Assembly (NCBI GenBank): GCA_946482005.1
Contig: CAMLPV010000002.1
Coordinates: 62,001-126,000, forward strand
DNA from: an uncultured Gilliamella sp.
GTDB taxonomy: Bacteria > Pseudomonadota > Gammaproteobacteria > Enterobacterales > Orbaceae
Reading direction: 5' to 3'
Length of the DNA: 64,000 bases
Part shown: piece after piece, positions 50,401 to 62,607 of the stretch
Position numbering within the stretch: the stretch's first letter is position 1
Layout of the letters: each line of letters starts with the position of its first letter
Position numbers and translations under genes: made by a program
The notes under the pieces: generated by a model
The model's database searches: none
Seen by the model: the letters and a program-made list of their open reading frames with translations, nothing else
Told to the model about the DNA's origin: nothing

Positions 50401-50864
50401 TTAACGAGTTACAATTTTATCTACCTATACGTCAATCTGTAACTTGCCAGCAATTAGATTCTCTGTGCAAGAAATATGATGATTTATCTCAATCACGTTC
50501 TGAATTATCCTTTGATTCTGTGCAAGGTATGTTAAAAGGATTTATTGATTTAGTCTTTGAATTTGAAGGAAAATATTATGTGGTCGATTATAAGTCAAAT
50601 TGGTTAGGTGATAATATTGACTGTTATGGACAAAATGCACTGAAAAAAGTGATGATAGAACATCGTTATGATCTGCAATATCAGCTTTATAGTTTGGCAT
50701 TACATCGATTTTTGAAAAGTAGGATATCTAATTATCAATATCAGACCCATTTTGGTGGGGTATATTATCTCTTTTTACGGGGTATGCCTGATCAGGGTAT
50801 TTTTTATCATCGACCTCAGCAAGAATTTATAGAAAAACTCGATCAATTATTTGAAGGCCATTAG
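47394..50864 (+). CDS. recB: Exodeoxyribonuclease V beta subunit RecB
   Basis: Helicase-nuclease subunit of RecBCD, which processes double-strand breaks. 1156 residues (E. coli 1180). UvrD/Rep-like helicase motifs: Walker A EASAGTGKTYSLAF (~23), VVTFTKAATQELRSRI, TIHSFCQRIL, Walker B ALIDEFQDTDPLQY (~387), GDPKQAIYSFRGAD, KIITIHKSKGLEFPIVWLPF (~740) and LLYVAMTRS (~806). The C-terminal nuclease has GFIDLVFEF...YYVVDYKSNWLG (~1048-1070) with the metal ligands Asp, Asp and Lys. recC and recD are not adjacent, unlike E. coli recC-ptrA-recB-recD. Confidence 0.96.
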   Translation: MVSSSVVKKLNLFDLPLTGRSLIEASAGTGKTYSLAFIYLRLLLGIGQNSYPKPLDVSQILVVTFTKAATQELRSRIRQNIQELRLGLIQGHHQDPIYQKLIDLIDLIDDRQSAVQKLTDAQQAMDEAAIYTIHSFCQRILTSHAFESGVLFEQKLVADEYQLQLRVVQDFWRHYFTPLDKSLAYLIIDTWKDPATLLRDINPYLGLGIEDDDKSNPDIRATIEAFYEKNHKKIEEIKQDWLIAVADLSEIITQSGVSKQSYSSRNLPNWLNKVSTWANKATQTFELPNELEKFRQSVLNEKTKDGKSAPCHSIFEKIESLYQQPLNLRSQILMDIVGIIQKGIYKEKLKNGAISFDDLIWQLNRALFVKNGKRLAKSIASQYCVALIDEFQDTDPLQYQIFNRIYDSQQSDRGLLFIGDPKQAIYSFRGADIFTYLEAKRSTGENHYTMDVNHRSSATMVNAVNQLFANHDNPFVFDEIPFLPMQVAERNQKKALLLNNEEVSALTAYLLPQEISTNADYQEYMASCCAKQIVTLLSSSSILVDNEEKQRPVMTADIAVLVRTGREAEIIRQKLASLGVKSVYLSNHSSVFSSTDAKDVLNLLQAVLMPENESTLRLALMTSLFGQTMTELEQITDDQDKWESLVEEFKQYQAIWLHYGVLVMLRRMMKRRHLAENILARQDGERTLTNIMHLGELLQEAADELDSPHALVRWLTKQIVSPDLNLENHEQRLESDENLVKIITIHKSKGLEFPIVWLPFISLYRSSDSQFYHDKDNDYKLTYAWLLTDEIKQQIEDERLAEDLRLLYVAMTRSVYHCSIGLASLKKSQSAINHLLKNDLRAIGNMANLIDVELPINGEHYVPPMLSVPTLSANVFTRKLSNCWRVTSYTELQQHQNALLNYNLDIINDWDEPQFKSTSEELVELQYDIHHFPKGAYVGTLMHSIMEHISSDNIDELCTEMVKKLNLESNWNSIVANWMRQVLATELGQSGLILSNILMGRCINELQFYLPIRQSVTCQQLDSLCKKYDDLSQSRSELSFDSVQGMLKGFIDLVFEFEGKYYVVDYKSNWLGDNIDCYGQNALKKVMIEHRYDLQYQLYSLALHRFLKSRISNYQYQTHFGGVYYLFLRGMPDQGIFYHRPQQEFIEKLDQLFEGH

Positions 50865-50892
50865 GCATTAACTCTTTAATTAACTAACATTC

Positions 50893-50919
50893 AGGCACGA
50901 TTAAATCGTGCCTTATTTT
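50893..50919. terminator. Terminator between recB and lacZ
   Basis: Arms AGGCACGAT/ATCGTGCCT with a TAA-type loop, then TATTTTA, between convergent genes. Confidence 0.8.
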
Positions 50920-50939
50920 AGTCAGATAATTTCTGTTTG

Positions 50940-54047
<3,108 letters not shown>

Positions 54048-54139
54048 TCATTATTTATTTGCAATTTCACTTAATAAACTGGCTTTTTTATTCATTATAA
54101 ATAGTTTTTATTTTATTTAAGTGATCTAGTTAACATTTT

Positions 54140-54155
54140 ATGTAATCGATTACAT
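54140..54155. promoter_or_regulatory. GalR-type operator upstream of lacZ
   Basis: A perfect 16-bp palindrome ATGTAATCGATTACAT. Its core fits the known GalR/GalS operator pattern TGTAANCGNTTACA, and galR is encoded 2.3 kb away. It lies in the lacZ-porin divergent gap, nearer lacZ. Confidence 0.8.
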
Positions 54156-54211
54156 TTGTATTTTTTTATTTTTTCAAAAAATAGGACATTTAATAATAAT
54201 TTCAATATTAA

Positions 54212-54227
54212 TGTGACATCAGTCACA
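54212..54227. promoter_or_regulatory. CRP binding site in the lacZ-porin gap
   Basis: TGTGA-N6-TCACA with both half-sites perfect (TGTGACATCAGTCACA) and A/T flanks, the cAMP-CRP consensus. It could serve lacZ, the porin, or both. Confidence 0.8.
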
Positions 54228-54296
54228 TTATGTATATTTATATTATTAATGATTAATTTTATTAGTTATATTAAATAAGCTTATTTATTAAGCATC

Positions 54297-54327
54297 GGAT
54301 TGCTACCGTAAAATTATGGGCAAAACC
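54297..54327 (+). promoter_or_regulatory. Ribonucleic antiterminator (RAT) of the BglG/LicT type in the porin leader
   Basis: GGATTGCTACC at the start and GGGCAAAACC at the end reproduce the known RAT consensus (GGATTGTTACTG...GGCAAAACC in bgl). It folds with GGATTG against CAAAACC and an upper stem CCGTA/TATGG. The last six bases are also the start of the terminator stem, so the two structures are mutually exclusive, the hallmark of antitermination by PTS-regulated BglG/SacY proteins. No such protein is encoded in the window. Confidence 0.88.
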
Positions 54328-54364
54328 TAAAGAATAGTTATCGCTATTTTTTAGGTTTTTTTTT
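54322..54364 (+). terminator. RAT-controlled leader terminator before the porin gene
   Basis: A ~15-bp stem with one G-U pair (arms AAACCTAAAGAATAG and CTATTTTTTAGGTTT), 6-nt loop and a nine-T tail, 40 bp before the porin start. A further short hairpin GTCTCAAA/TTTGAGAC follows it. Confidence 0.9.
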
Positions 54365-54379
54365 GTCTCAAATTTTTGA

Positions 54380-56197
<1,818 letters not shown>

Positions 56198-56221
56198 ATA
56201 ATCTTATCTGAAAAATAAGCT

Positions 56222-56265
56222 AAATGTCGGAAACACATAATTTTTAGGGTTTTCGACATTTTTTT
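56222..56265 (+). terminator. Porin terminator
   Basis: Arms AAATGTCGGAAA/TTTTCGACATTT and a T tail, 25 bp after the porin stop. Confidence 0.8.
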
Positions 56266-56291
56266 AATTTAGTTTTTTAAACTAATACCGA

Positions 56292-57296
56292 TCATTTTAT
56301 TTGGGTAACAGAATGTCGCTTAGTTAAAGTTGGAGTAAAAACATTAATTAAATTGGCAGGTAGCACTTCTTCTTTTGCTAATAGCAATGCGAGTTCCGCA
56401 GCTTGCTCAGCCATAGTTTGCAATGGATAGCGAATGGTTGTTAGTTTAGGATGTAAATACCGAGCAAGTAATAAATCATCAAAACCAATAATCGAAATAT
56501 CTGACGGAATTTTTATATCATTATCATATAATACAGAAATAGCGCCCGCTGCCATAGAGTCATTGTAACAAGCAATAGCAGTAATTTGTTGATTACGCTC
56601 TAAAAGAGACATCATAGCTTGTTCTCCACCTATTTCATTTGGTGAAGAAATAGCAATCAAATTATCGTTTATGTCAATATTATGTTCTAATAGCGCATCT
56701 TTATAGCCTTGTAAGCGGTCGGATGAGTCTGATATATCATGGTTTGAACACAAATAACCAATGTTGGTATGTCCATGTTGTATTAAATGTTTAACAGCTA
56801 AGTAAGAACCATAACGGTCATCAAGTGCAATGCAGCGTTTTTCAAAACCTTTCACTATACGATTAATTAATACCATCCCAGGAACTTGCTGCATCAATCT
56901 TATTAAAGTACTGTCGGAAAGCATTTTTGCATGGACAACCAACGAAGAGCAACGATGCTCAATTAATTGAGTTATAGCATTATATTCTTTATTTTCATCG
57001 TGATAACCATTACCGATCAATAAAAAATGTCCGGTTCGGTAAGCTACTTTTTCAACTGCACTGACCATTGCACCAAAAAAAGGATCTGAAACGTCTGCGA
57101 CAACAATACCAATGGTTTTTGAATTTTGCTGAGATAACGCACGAGCGTTTGCATCTGGATAATAATTTAATTTTTCCATAGCAGTTTTTACAATCTCACG
57201 CTTATTATTGCTAACATTGTTTGCATTATTGATAACACGAGATACTGTTGCAACCGAAACATTGGCTAATTGTGCAACATCTTTTATTGTCGCCAT
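56292..57296 (-). CDS. galR: Galactose-operon repressor GalR/GalS
   Basis: A 334-residue LacI-family repressor. The DNA-binding start ATIKDVAQLANVSVATVSRVINN, the hinge NANARALSQQ, and the core VADVSDPFFGAMVSAVE, GNGYHDENKEYNAI, INRIVKGFEKRCIALDDRYG and GFDDLLLARYLHPKLTTIRYP follow E. coli GalR/GalS closely, so galactose is the likely inducer. It lies between the porin and the alpha-galactosidase, and GalR-type operators lie before lacZ and the alpha-galactosidase. GalR versus GalS cannot be settled from one copy. Confidence 0.92.
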   Translation of the reverse strand: MATIKDVAQLANVSVATVSRVINNANNVSNNKREIVKTAMEKLNYYPDANARALSQQNSKTIGIVVADVSDPFFGAMVSAVEKVAYRTGHFLLIGNGYHDENKEYNAITQLIEHRCSSLVVHAKMLSDSTLIRLMQQVPGMVLINRIVKGFEKRCIALDDRYGSYLAVKHLIQHGHTNIGYLCSNHDISDSSDRLQGYKDALLEHNIDINDNLIAISSPNEIGGEQAMMSLLERNQQITAIACYNDSMAAGAISVLYDNDIKIPSDISIIGFDDLLLARYLHPKLTTIRYPLQTMAEQAAELALLLAKEEVLPANLINVFTPTLTKRHSVTQIK

Positions 57297-57639
57297 AAAA
57301 CTCCTTTTTAATTTGATATTATTACTAACACTTTATATCCATAATATTTAAAGTTTATCCATTTAAAATATTGTAGTTTACCAACGATTAAAGCAAAAAT
57401 GGTCCGCAAAGAGGGGAGAGAACCTATACTTGAAATATTTTTGTTTATATCTTTTAGCTAATTCAGTCGGTTGAACCCTGAATATATGAGATAAGATCTT
57501 ATAATAATGGAAAAATTTTTATTTGCCAATCACTGTATTATTGGCTGAATCGTTTCAAATTCAATATATTATAAAAGAGAATGAATGCTTTCATTCCCTT
57601 TACTATTCAATAATTTTATATTTTTTATATTTTTTTGAT
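57297..57639. other. galR/alpha-galactosidase gap
   Basis: About 340 bp with the galR promoter region. A hairpin at 57579-57596 (arms GAATGAA/TTCATTC, followed on the minus strand by TCTTTTA) probably ends the alpha-galactosidase mRNA. I found no clear GalR operator here, so autoregulation is not supported. Confidence 0.5.
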
Positions 57640-59757
57640 TTATTTGGTTGTGATCTTGATAAGCATAGCCGTTGCTGGATCAAGCACAGGTAATGGTAAT
57701 CCTATATTCATTAACCAATCGCCAGAAAGTGTTGTTTGAGATTTCATCCATAGTGGTAGTACTTTCATTGCATGACCACTGATTTTAGGATCAATATTGT
57801 CTGGCATATCAAGAATTTCTATTTGATATTGCTTATCCGTTAATAATCCTGTCAAACGTAAATTACCACTCAATGCATAAGTTGGTAATGCTAATTGAGC
57901 GATAATAAACGCTGCTTCTTTTTGATCTTTGCTAACAACCCCATAACTTTGCATCGAGCGAGGATCATCGACATCCAAACGAACACTATTACCGCTATGT
58001 AATAGTGGACGCAATTGTTTGTGTAAATTAATATAATGAGCAAAGGCTTTTTGTTCTTTTTCAGACTCTTTAACAGGATCAAGTTCAACACCCATATGAC
58101 CAAACAGTGCAGTCAAACCACGTAAATTCATATGTAATTCGCGGAATGTAGTATGGCATAAGGCCCCACCAATGTGAGCGCCCATTACCTCAGGAGGGAA
58201 GAAGTAACTCATACCACGCTGAATGATCTGTCGATCTAATGCATCGTTAGAGTCTGATGTCCAGAAACGTTGAGTACGTTTTAATATTTCATAATCAATA
58301 CGTCCTCCACCGGAAGAGCAAGATTCAATTTCAACATGAGGGAATTTTTCTTGTAAAATATCAATTAAACGATATAACGCTTCAGTTTGTCCAACAATGG
58401 CTGGATTACCATTGTGGCCTGCTTGCACAATTTCACGATTCATATCCCATTTGATATAGTCAATGTCATAGCTTCCAAGCAACCATGTTAATCTTTCAAG
58501 CAAATACTCAAAAACCACTGGATTTTGTAAATCAAGTAAATATTGATGACGACCTTCAGGTTGATTATAACCATGCAGTTCTAGTAACCAATCAGGGTGA
58601 GCGCGATAAAGATCGGAGTTTTTATTAATCATCTCTGGCTCGACCCAAATACCAAATTCCATACCCAAATCTTTAATATGTTTAATCACGGGTTCTAAGC
58701 CGTTTGGATATTTTCGTTTATCCAAATACCAATCTCCCAATCCTTGATAATCATCGTCACGTTTACCAAACCAGCCATCATCAATAATAAATCGTTCAAC
58801 CCCCATATGTGCAGCCTTAGTTGCCATTTGTATAATATAGTCCGGATTATGATCAAAAAAGATACCTTCCCAAGTATTAAGATGGACTGGGCGCGGTTTA
58901 TTTTGGTTAAATTTAATAATGTTGCCACGTAAAAAATCATGGAAGTGCTGACTCATCTCATTCAAGCCTTGATCACTATAAGTTGCATACAACCAAGGAG
59001 TTGAAATTGACTCGTCTTTACCTAATGTAATTTCACCTGCCATATATAAGGCTTCGGCCTGAATAAAACGTTTACCATTACTTTTTACCGCAACCTGAAT
59101 TCGATGATTTCCACTCCAACCTAAATGAACACCCCATACTTCACCAGATTGTTCTTTAAAACCATCGGTACCTACTACCATACCCGGAAAATACTCGTGT
59201 GAAGTACGTCCACGACGGTTTTCTTGCAAATAACCACAATGTTCGATTTTAGTACGATGAGGAAAGAACTCTTTAATCCAACGTCCACTAAAGGCCATTA
59301 ATTCTTGTGCTCTTTCTGGAATGGGAAGAGTGATTGATAAGCGATTGACCTGATAAGGTTCATTGCCTAAATTAATTAAACTATTTTGGCATTGTAATAC
59401 ACCGCTGTTATCTAAAATAAAATGGCTGGTGAAACGTAGGTTAGCAATATTATCTTCACTAATAATAGTGATTTCATTTTCTGTTTGAATAACTTCTTTG
59501 GTGATAAAAACAGGAGACCAATCTTTACCATTGCGATGACCTTCAAGTCCTGGTGTACTAAAATTACCTAAACCTTCTTCAGGGCATAAAGTAAACGGTA
59601 CGTCAACATCAATACGCGCGTTAGGAACAGCAGGGGTTAACATTTCCAGTTTTTCGAGTTGAATGTTTTGTAAGCGTTTACCAAAATAGCTAAGTTCAGC
59701 ATAAGGTGTTGTACGAAATAGGATATCTACATTGTTATTATTAAGACGATAGTTCAT
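57640..59757 (-). CDS. Alpha-galactosidase, GH36
   Basis: Hydrolyses terminal alpha-1,6-galactose from melibiose, raffinose and related sugars. The 705 residues have the N-terminal beta-sandwich, the (beta/alpha)8 barrel with nucleophile Asp near 437 in YIKWDMNREI and acid/base Asp near 500 in WTSDSNDALDRQ, plus LNTWEGIFFDHN and IDDGWFGKRDDD, all GH36 (RafA/AgaA) marks. No signal peptide, so cytoplasmic; a permease must bring in the substrate but none is in the window. A GalR-type operator lies ~100 bp upstream. Confidence 0.94.
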   Translation of the reverse strand: MNYRLNNNNVDILFRTTPYAELSYFGKRLQNIQLEKLEMLTPAVPNARIDVDVPFTLCPEEGLGNFSTPGLEGHRNGKDWSPVFITKEVIQTENEITIISEDNIANLRFTSHFILDNSGVLQCQNSLINLGNEPYQVNRLSITLPIPERAQELMAFSGRWIKEFFPHRTKIEHCGYLQENRRGRTSHEYFPGMVVGTDGFKEQSGEVWGVHLGWSGNHRIQVAVKSNGKRFIQAEALYMAGEITLGKDESISTPWLYATYSDQGLNEMSQHFHDFLRGNIIKFNQNKPRPVHLNTWEGIFFDHNPDYIIQMATKAAHMGVERFIIDDGWFGKRDDDYQGLGDWYLDKRKYPNGLEPVIKHIKDLGMEFGIWVEPEMINKNSDLYRAHPDWLLELHGYNQPEGRHQYLLDLQNPVVFEYLLERLTWLLGSYDIDYIKWDMNREIVQAGHNGNPAIVGQTEALYRLIDILQEKFPHVEIESCSSGGGRIDYEILKRTQRFWTSDSNDALDRQIIQRGMSYFFPPEVMGAHIGGALCHTTFRELHMNLRGLTALFGHMGVELDPVKESEKEQKAFAHYINLHKQLRPLLHSGNSVRLDVDDPRSMQSYGVVSKDQKEAAFIIAQLALPTYALSGNLRLTGLLTDKQYQIEILDMPDNIDPKISGHAMKVLPLWMKSQTTLSGDWLMNIGLPLPVLDPATAMLIKITTK

Positions 59758-59855
59758 AATGACTCCAAGATTGTGGTTCTTTATCTATGTAAAATAATTA
59801 CATTTCTATAAAAATAAAATGATTAATTTTTTAATTTGTGATTAAGATCTCACAA

Positions 59856-59877
59856 AAAATGTAATCGATTTCATTTT
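59856..59877. promoter_or_regulatory. GalR-type operator upstream of the alpha-galactosidase gene
   Basis: AAAATGTAATCGATTTCATTTT is palindromic except for one symmetric T/T position. Core TGTAATCGATTTCA differs from the lacZ operator by one base. Confidence 0.7.
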
Positions 59878-59982
59878 TTTGTGTTGCTAGTTATTTTGTA
59901 GAGACATATATTGTGAAATGAATGTGCGAAAAGTTATTTTTTTATGTTATTATGGTTAAAAAATGGATGGATTGAGTTAAAT

Positions 59983-60594
59983 ATGATGAAAAAACATAAT
60001 ATTATTATAATTTCTTTTCTTGGTTTTGTGTTTAATGCTAATGCTGCAGATAAATATGTGACAGATGATATAGATATCTACTTACGTCGTGGTCCTAGTA
60101 CTAATTATGGTTTCTCTGGCGCGGTTAAAACTGGCCAAAAAGTGACTTCTCTTGAAAAAAGTGACGATGGTAAATACACAAGAATCCAAATTAGTAATGG
60201 TAAGATAGGGTGGATTGAGACCAATAAACTTAATGATGAGCCAAGTTATCGAGAACGCCTTCCCGAGTTAGAAGCAAAATTAGCCGAATATCAAGATAAA
60301 GTGAATAATGTCGATGAACATCAACGAAAAATCGTAAATGAATATGAGCAAAAATTGCAATCTGCGGAAGAATTAATTGAAACTCTTCAAAATAAAAATG
60401 CCGATCTTGATAAACAAGTCAAACAACAGAGAACTCAAATAGATTCGATGTTAAATCAAGTTGATGATAAACGACTCGATCTTATTCTTACATGGTTTAC
60501 TTATGGCGGTCTTGTTGCTGGTGGAGGTCTAGTATTAGGTCTAATTTTACCAATGATAATGCCTCGTCGTAAAAAAGATCGTTGGATGCGTTAA
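59983..60594 (+). CDS. ygiM: SH3-domain membrane protein, YgiM family
   Basis: A 203-residue envelope protein. Signal peptide (~1-23, cleavage after NANA), bacterial SH3 domain (~25-90, DIYLRRGPSTNYGFSGAVKTGQKVTSLE), a long coiled coil (~95-165) and a C-terminal membrane helix (~172-192) ending in RRKKDRWMR. This SH3-coil-anchor layout is that of YgiM. ATG 59983 gives a proper signal peptide; an ATG at 59944 adds 13 residues. Its stop overlaps the cca start (TAATG), as ygiM and cca are neighbours in E. coli. Confidence 0.9.
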   Translation: MMKKHNIIIISFLGFVFNANAADKYVTDDIDIYLRRGPSTNYGFSGAVKTGQKVTSLEKSDDGKYTRIQISNGKIGWIETNKLNDEPSYRERLPELEAKLAEYQDKVNNVDEHQRKIVNEYEQKLQSAEELIETLQNKNADLDKQVKQQRTQIDSMLNQVDDKRLDLILTWFTYGGLVAGGGLVLGLILPMIMPRRKKDRWMR

Positions 60595-61691
60595 TGTCTC
60601 AAATCTATCTAGTTGGAGGGTGTGTTCGGGATAGATTGTTAGGATTACTGAGCGTAGACCGTGATTGGGTTGTTGTTGGAGCAACGCCTGAGGAATTATT
60701 ATCTTTAGGCTATCAACAGGTTGGTAAAGATTTCCCTGTATTTTTACATCCAGTTACAAAAGAAGAATATGCATTAGCGAGGACAGAACGCAAAGCAGGA
60801 AATGGCTATACTGGATTTATTTGTGATTTCAGTAAAGACATTACTTTAGAACAAGATCTTATCCGACGAGATCTTACCATCAATGCTATTGCTATGGATG
60901 AAGAAAATAATATTATTGATCCTTACCATGGCGTTGAAGATATCAAACGTAAACTGTTACGTCATGTCTCGCCAGCTTTCCGTGAAGACCCTTTACGAGT
61001 TTTGCGAGTCGCGCGTTTTGCGGCACGTTATCATCAATTAGGTTTTGTTGTTGCAACAGAAACAATGAATCTTATGAAAGATATGGTTTTAGCTGGAGAA
61101 ATTAGTTATCTAACCCCAGAACGAGTCTGGAAAGAGACTGAAAAAGCCTTATCTACTTTAGATCCTCAAATCTATTTTCAAGTTTTGGAACAATGTGGGG
61201 CACTTGCTATATTGTTTCCATCATTAGTCTTATCCAATACGGTTATTGATGCTTTAAAACACTCTGTTTCATTAACTAACGATTTAACCATCCGTTTTAG
61301 TGTTCTTTGTTCGCAATTATCAACTAGGCATGCAGTTGAAGATTTATGTAGTAAAGTCAAATCACCCAATAATTATACTAAGCTTGCCATAATGGTTAAG
61401 CAATACTATAAAGATGTCCAGTCGGTGCAAACACTCACAGCTGAACAAATTATCTGTTTACTAAATAAAATTGATGTATGGCGTAATCCTCAACATCTTT
61501 CTCAATTGATTATGGCAAGCGAGGCTTTAGCTAAAACAGCATCCTTTCCACAAGCACAATATTTAGAAAATGCTTATAAACTAGCTAATAGTGTTAATGT
61601 GCAAAAAATTATTTCTGATGGGTTTACTGGAAAAGAAATTCAAATTGAACTACAAAAAAGGCGAATTGAATTGTTATTAAACCGGATTTGA
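60594..61691 (+). CDS. cca: CCA-adding tRNA nucleotidyltransferase with eroded HD domain
   Basis: Repairs and adds the 3' CCA of tRNAs. The 365-residue protein has the class II nucleotidyltransferase head: YLVGGCVRD, the catalytic DRDWVVVG, RRDLTINAIAMD and the ATP/CTP-selecting REDPLRVLRVARFAARY. E. coli Cca has 412 residues and a C-terminal HD phosphohydrolase domain; here the stretch holding the HD residues (LCHDLGKG there) reads LCSQLSTRH and ~25 residues next to it are missing. The phosphatase and 2',3'-cyclic phosphodiesterase activities are thus probably lost. Start set by TAATG coupling to ygiM. Confidence 0.93.
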   Translation: MSQIYLVGGCVRDRLLGLLSVDRDWVVVGATPEELLSLGYQQVGKDFPVFLHPVTKEEYALARTERKAGNGYTGFICDFSKDITLEQDLIRRDLTINAIAMDEENNIIDPYHGVEDIKRKLLRHVSPAFREDPLRVLRVARFAARYHQLGFVVATETMNLMKDMVLAGEISYLTPERVWKETEKALSTLDPQIYFQVLEQCGALAILFPSLVLSNTVIDALKHSVSLTNDLTIRFSVLCSQLSTRHAVEDLCSKVKSPNNYTKLAIMVKQYYKDVQSVQTLTAEQIICLLNKIDVWRNPQHLSQLIMASEALAKTASFPQAQYLENAYKLANSVNVQKIISDGFTGKEIQIELQKRRIELLLNRI

Positions 61692-61741
61692 TTGCATCTT
61701 AATCGATCGTAACTTTTTTTCAAAATATCTAAAAAAAAGTG

Positions 61742-61770
61742 TTGACGATTTGCCGGAACTTAAGCATAAT
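61742..61770 (+). promoter_or_regulatory. Promoter of the tRNA cluster
   Basis: TTGACG and CATAAT 17 bp apart, followed by a GC-rich GCGCC discriminator typical of stringently controlled stable-RNA promoters; first tRNA begins 39 bp on. Confidence 0.8.
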
Positions 61771-61808
61771 GCGCCTCGCAGTGTTGGTTATGACGTTGCG
61801 AATGAGAT

Positions 61809-61885
61809 GGCTACGTAGCTCAGCTGGTTAGAGCACATCACTCATAATGATGGGGTCACAGGTTCGAATCCCGTCGTAGCCACCA
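61809..61885 (+). tRNA. tRNA-Met (CAT), elongator
   Basis: 77 bases with CCA; anticodon CAT in CTCATAA; nearly identical to E. coli metT. Acceptor begins G1, paired (GGCTACG/CGTAGCC), so it is elongator rather than initiator. Confidence 0.97.
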
Positions 61886-61922
61886 TTAAGATTAAGTTGT
61901 ACTTTTACCGAGAGTATATAAT

Positions 61923-62007
61923 GCGGGTGTGGCGAAATTGGTAGACGCACCAGATTTAGGTTCTGGCGCCGCAAGGTGTGTGAGTTCAAGTCTCTCCACC
62001 CGCACCA
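61923..62007 (+). tRNA. tRNA-Leu (TAG)
   Basis: 85 bases with CCA and a long variable arm; anticodon TAG in loop TTTAGGT. Close to E. coli leuW. The T-stem has one T-T mismatch (GTGAG/CTCTC). Confidence 0.93.
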
Positions 62008-62033
62008 TTTTAATCTTAATGTCTATCCTTTAT

Positions 62034-62108
62034 TGGGGTATAGCCAAGCGGTAAGGCAGCGGGTTTTGATCCCGCCATGCCCAGGTTCGAATCCTGGTAC
62101 CCCAGCCA
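62034..62108 (+). tRNA. tRNA-Gln (TTG), copy 1
   Basis: 75 bases with CCA; anticodon TTG in loop TTTTGAT; identical to the copy at 62293-62367. Confidence 0.96.
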
Positions 62109-62184
62109 TTCCATTCTGCGTAATTTTTTAAGATGCTTTAGTCCGTTTAATTTTTAGGTTTATACCTCTTTATTGATTATTTAT

Positions 62185-62267
62185 ACGGGTGTGGCGAAAT
62201 TGGTAGATGCCCAGATTTAAGTTCTGGCGCCGCAAGGTTGTGAGTTCAAGCCTCTTCATCCGTACCA
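62185..62267 (+). tRNA. Degenerate tRNA-Leu (TAA), derived from the TAG copy
   Basis: 83 bases. It is a duplicate of the Leu(TAG) gene at 61923 with anticodon TAA by a single G-to-A change. It lacks one base before the anticodon stem (position 26) and one in the variable arm, its D-stem has a G-T pair and its T-stem is weaker (GTGAG/CTCTT). The first base pair changed from G-C to A-T in step. Either a remoulded Leu(UAA) tRNA or a decaying pseudogene. Confidence 0.7.
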
Positions 62268-62292
62268 TTTAATCTTAATAATTATCTTTTAT

Positions 62293-62367
62293 TGGGGTAT
62301 AGCCAAGCGGTAAGGCAGCGGGTTTTGATCCCGCCATGCCCAGGTTCGAATCCTGGTACCCCAGCCA
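62293..62367 (+). tRNA. tRNA-Gln (TTG), copy 2
   Basis: Identical to copy 1 over 75 bases, and the ~27 bp before it resemble those before copy 1, so the Leu-Gln pair was duplicated as a unit. Confidence 0.96.
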
Positions 62368-62432
62368 TTTTATCCTGTATAATATATTAAAATTTTTAAA
62401 TCTGATATATACTATTTTATCAATAGTTCAAT

Positions 62433-62517
62433 ACGGGTATGGCGGAATTGGTAGACGCGCTAGATTCAGATTCTAGTTCCGAAAGGTGTGCGAGTTCAAA
62501 TCTCACTACCCGTACCA
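62433..62517 (+). tRNA. tRNA-Leu (CAG)
   Basis: 85 bases with CCA; anticodon CAG in loop TTCAGAT; acceptor ACGGGTA/TACCCGT fully paired. More diverged from the other two Leu genes. Confidence 0.94.
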
Positions 62518-62532
62518 TATATTTTTTTATAA

Positions 62533-62607
62533 TGGGGTATAGCCAAGCGGTAAGGCAGCGGATTCTGATTCCGCCATTCCAAGGTTCGAATCCTTGTACC
62601 CCAGCCA
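62533..62607 (+). tRNA. tRNA-Gln (CTG)
   Basis: 75 bases with CCA; anticodon CTG in loop TTCTGAT; last of the array. Confidence 0.96.

Noticed and set aside
59837-59854. TGTGA/TCACA pair before the alpha-galactosidase gene, a possible CRP site
   Set aside because: The half-sites are 8 bp apart instead of 6; listed only as a weak possibility.
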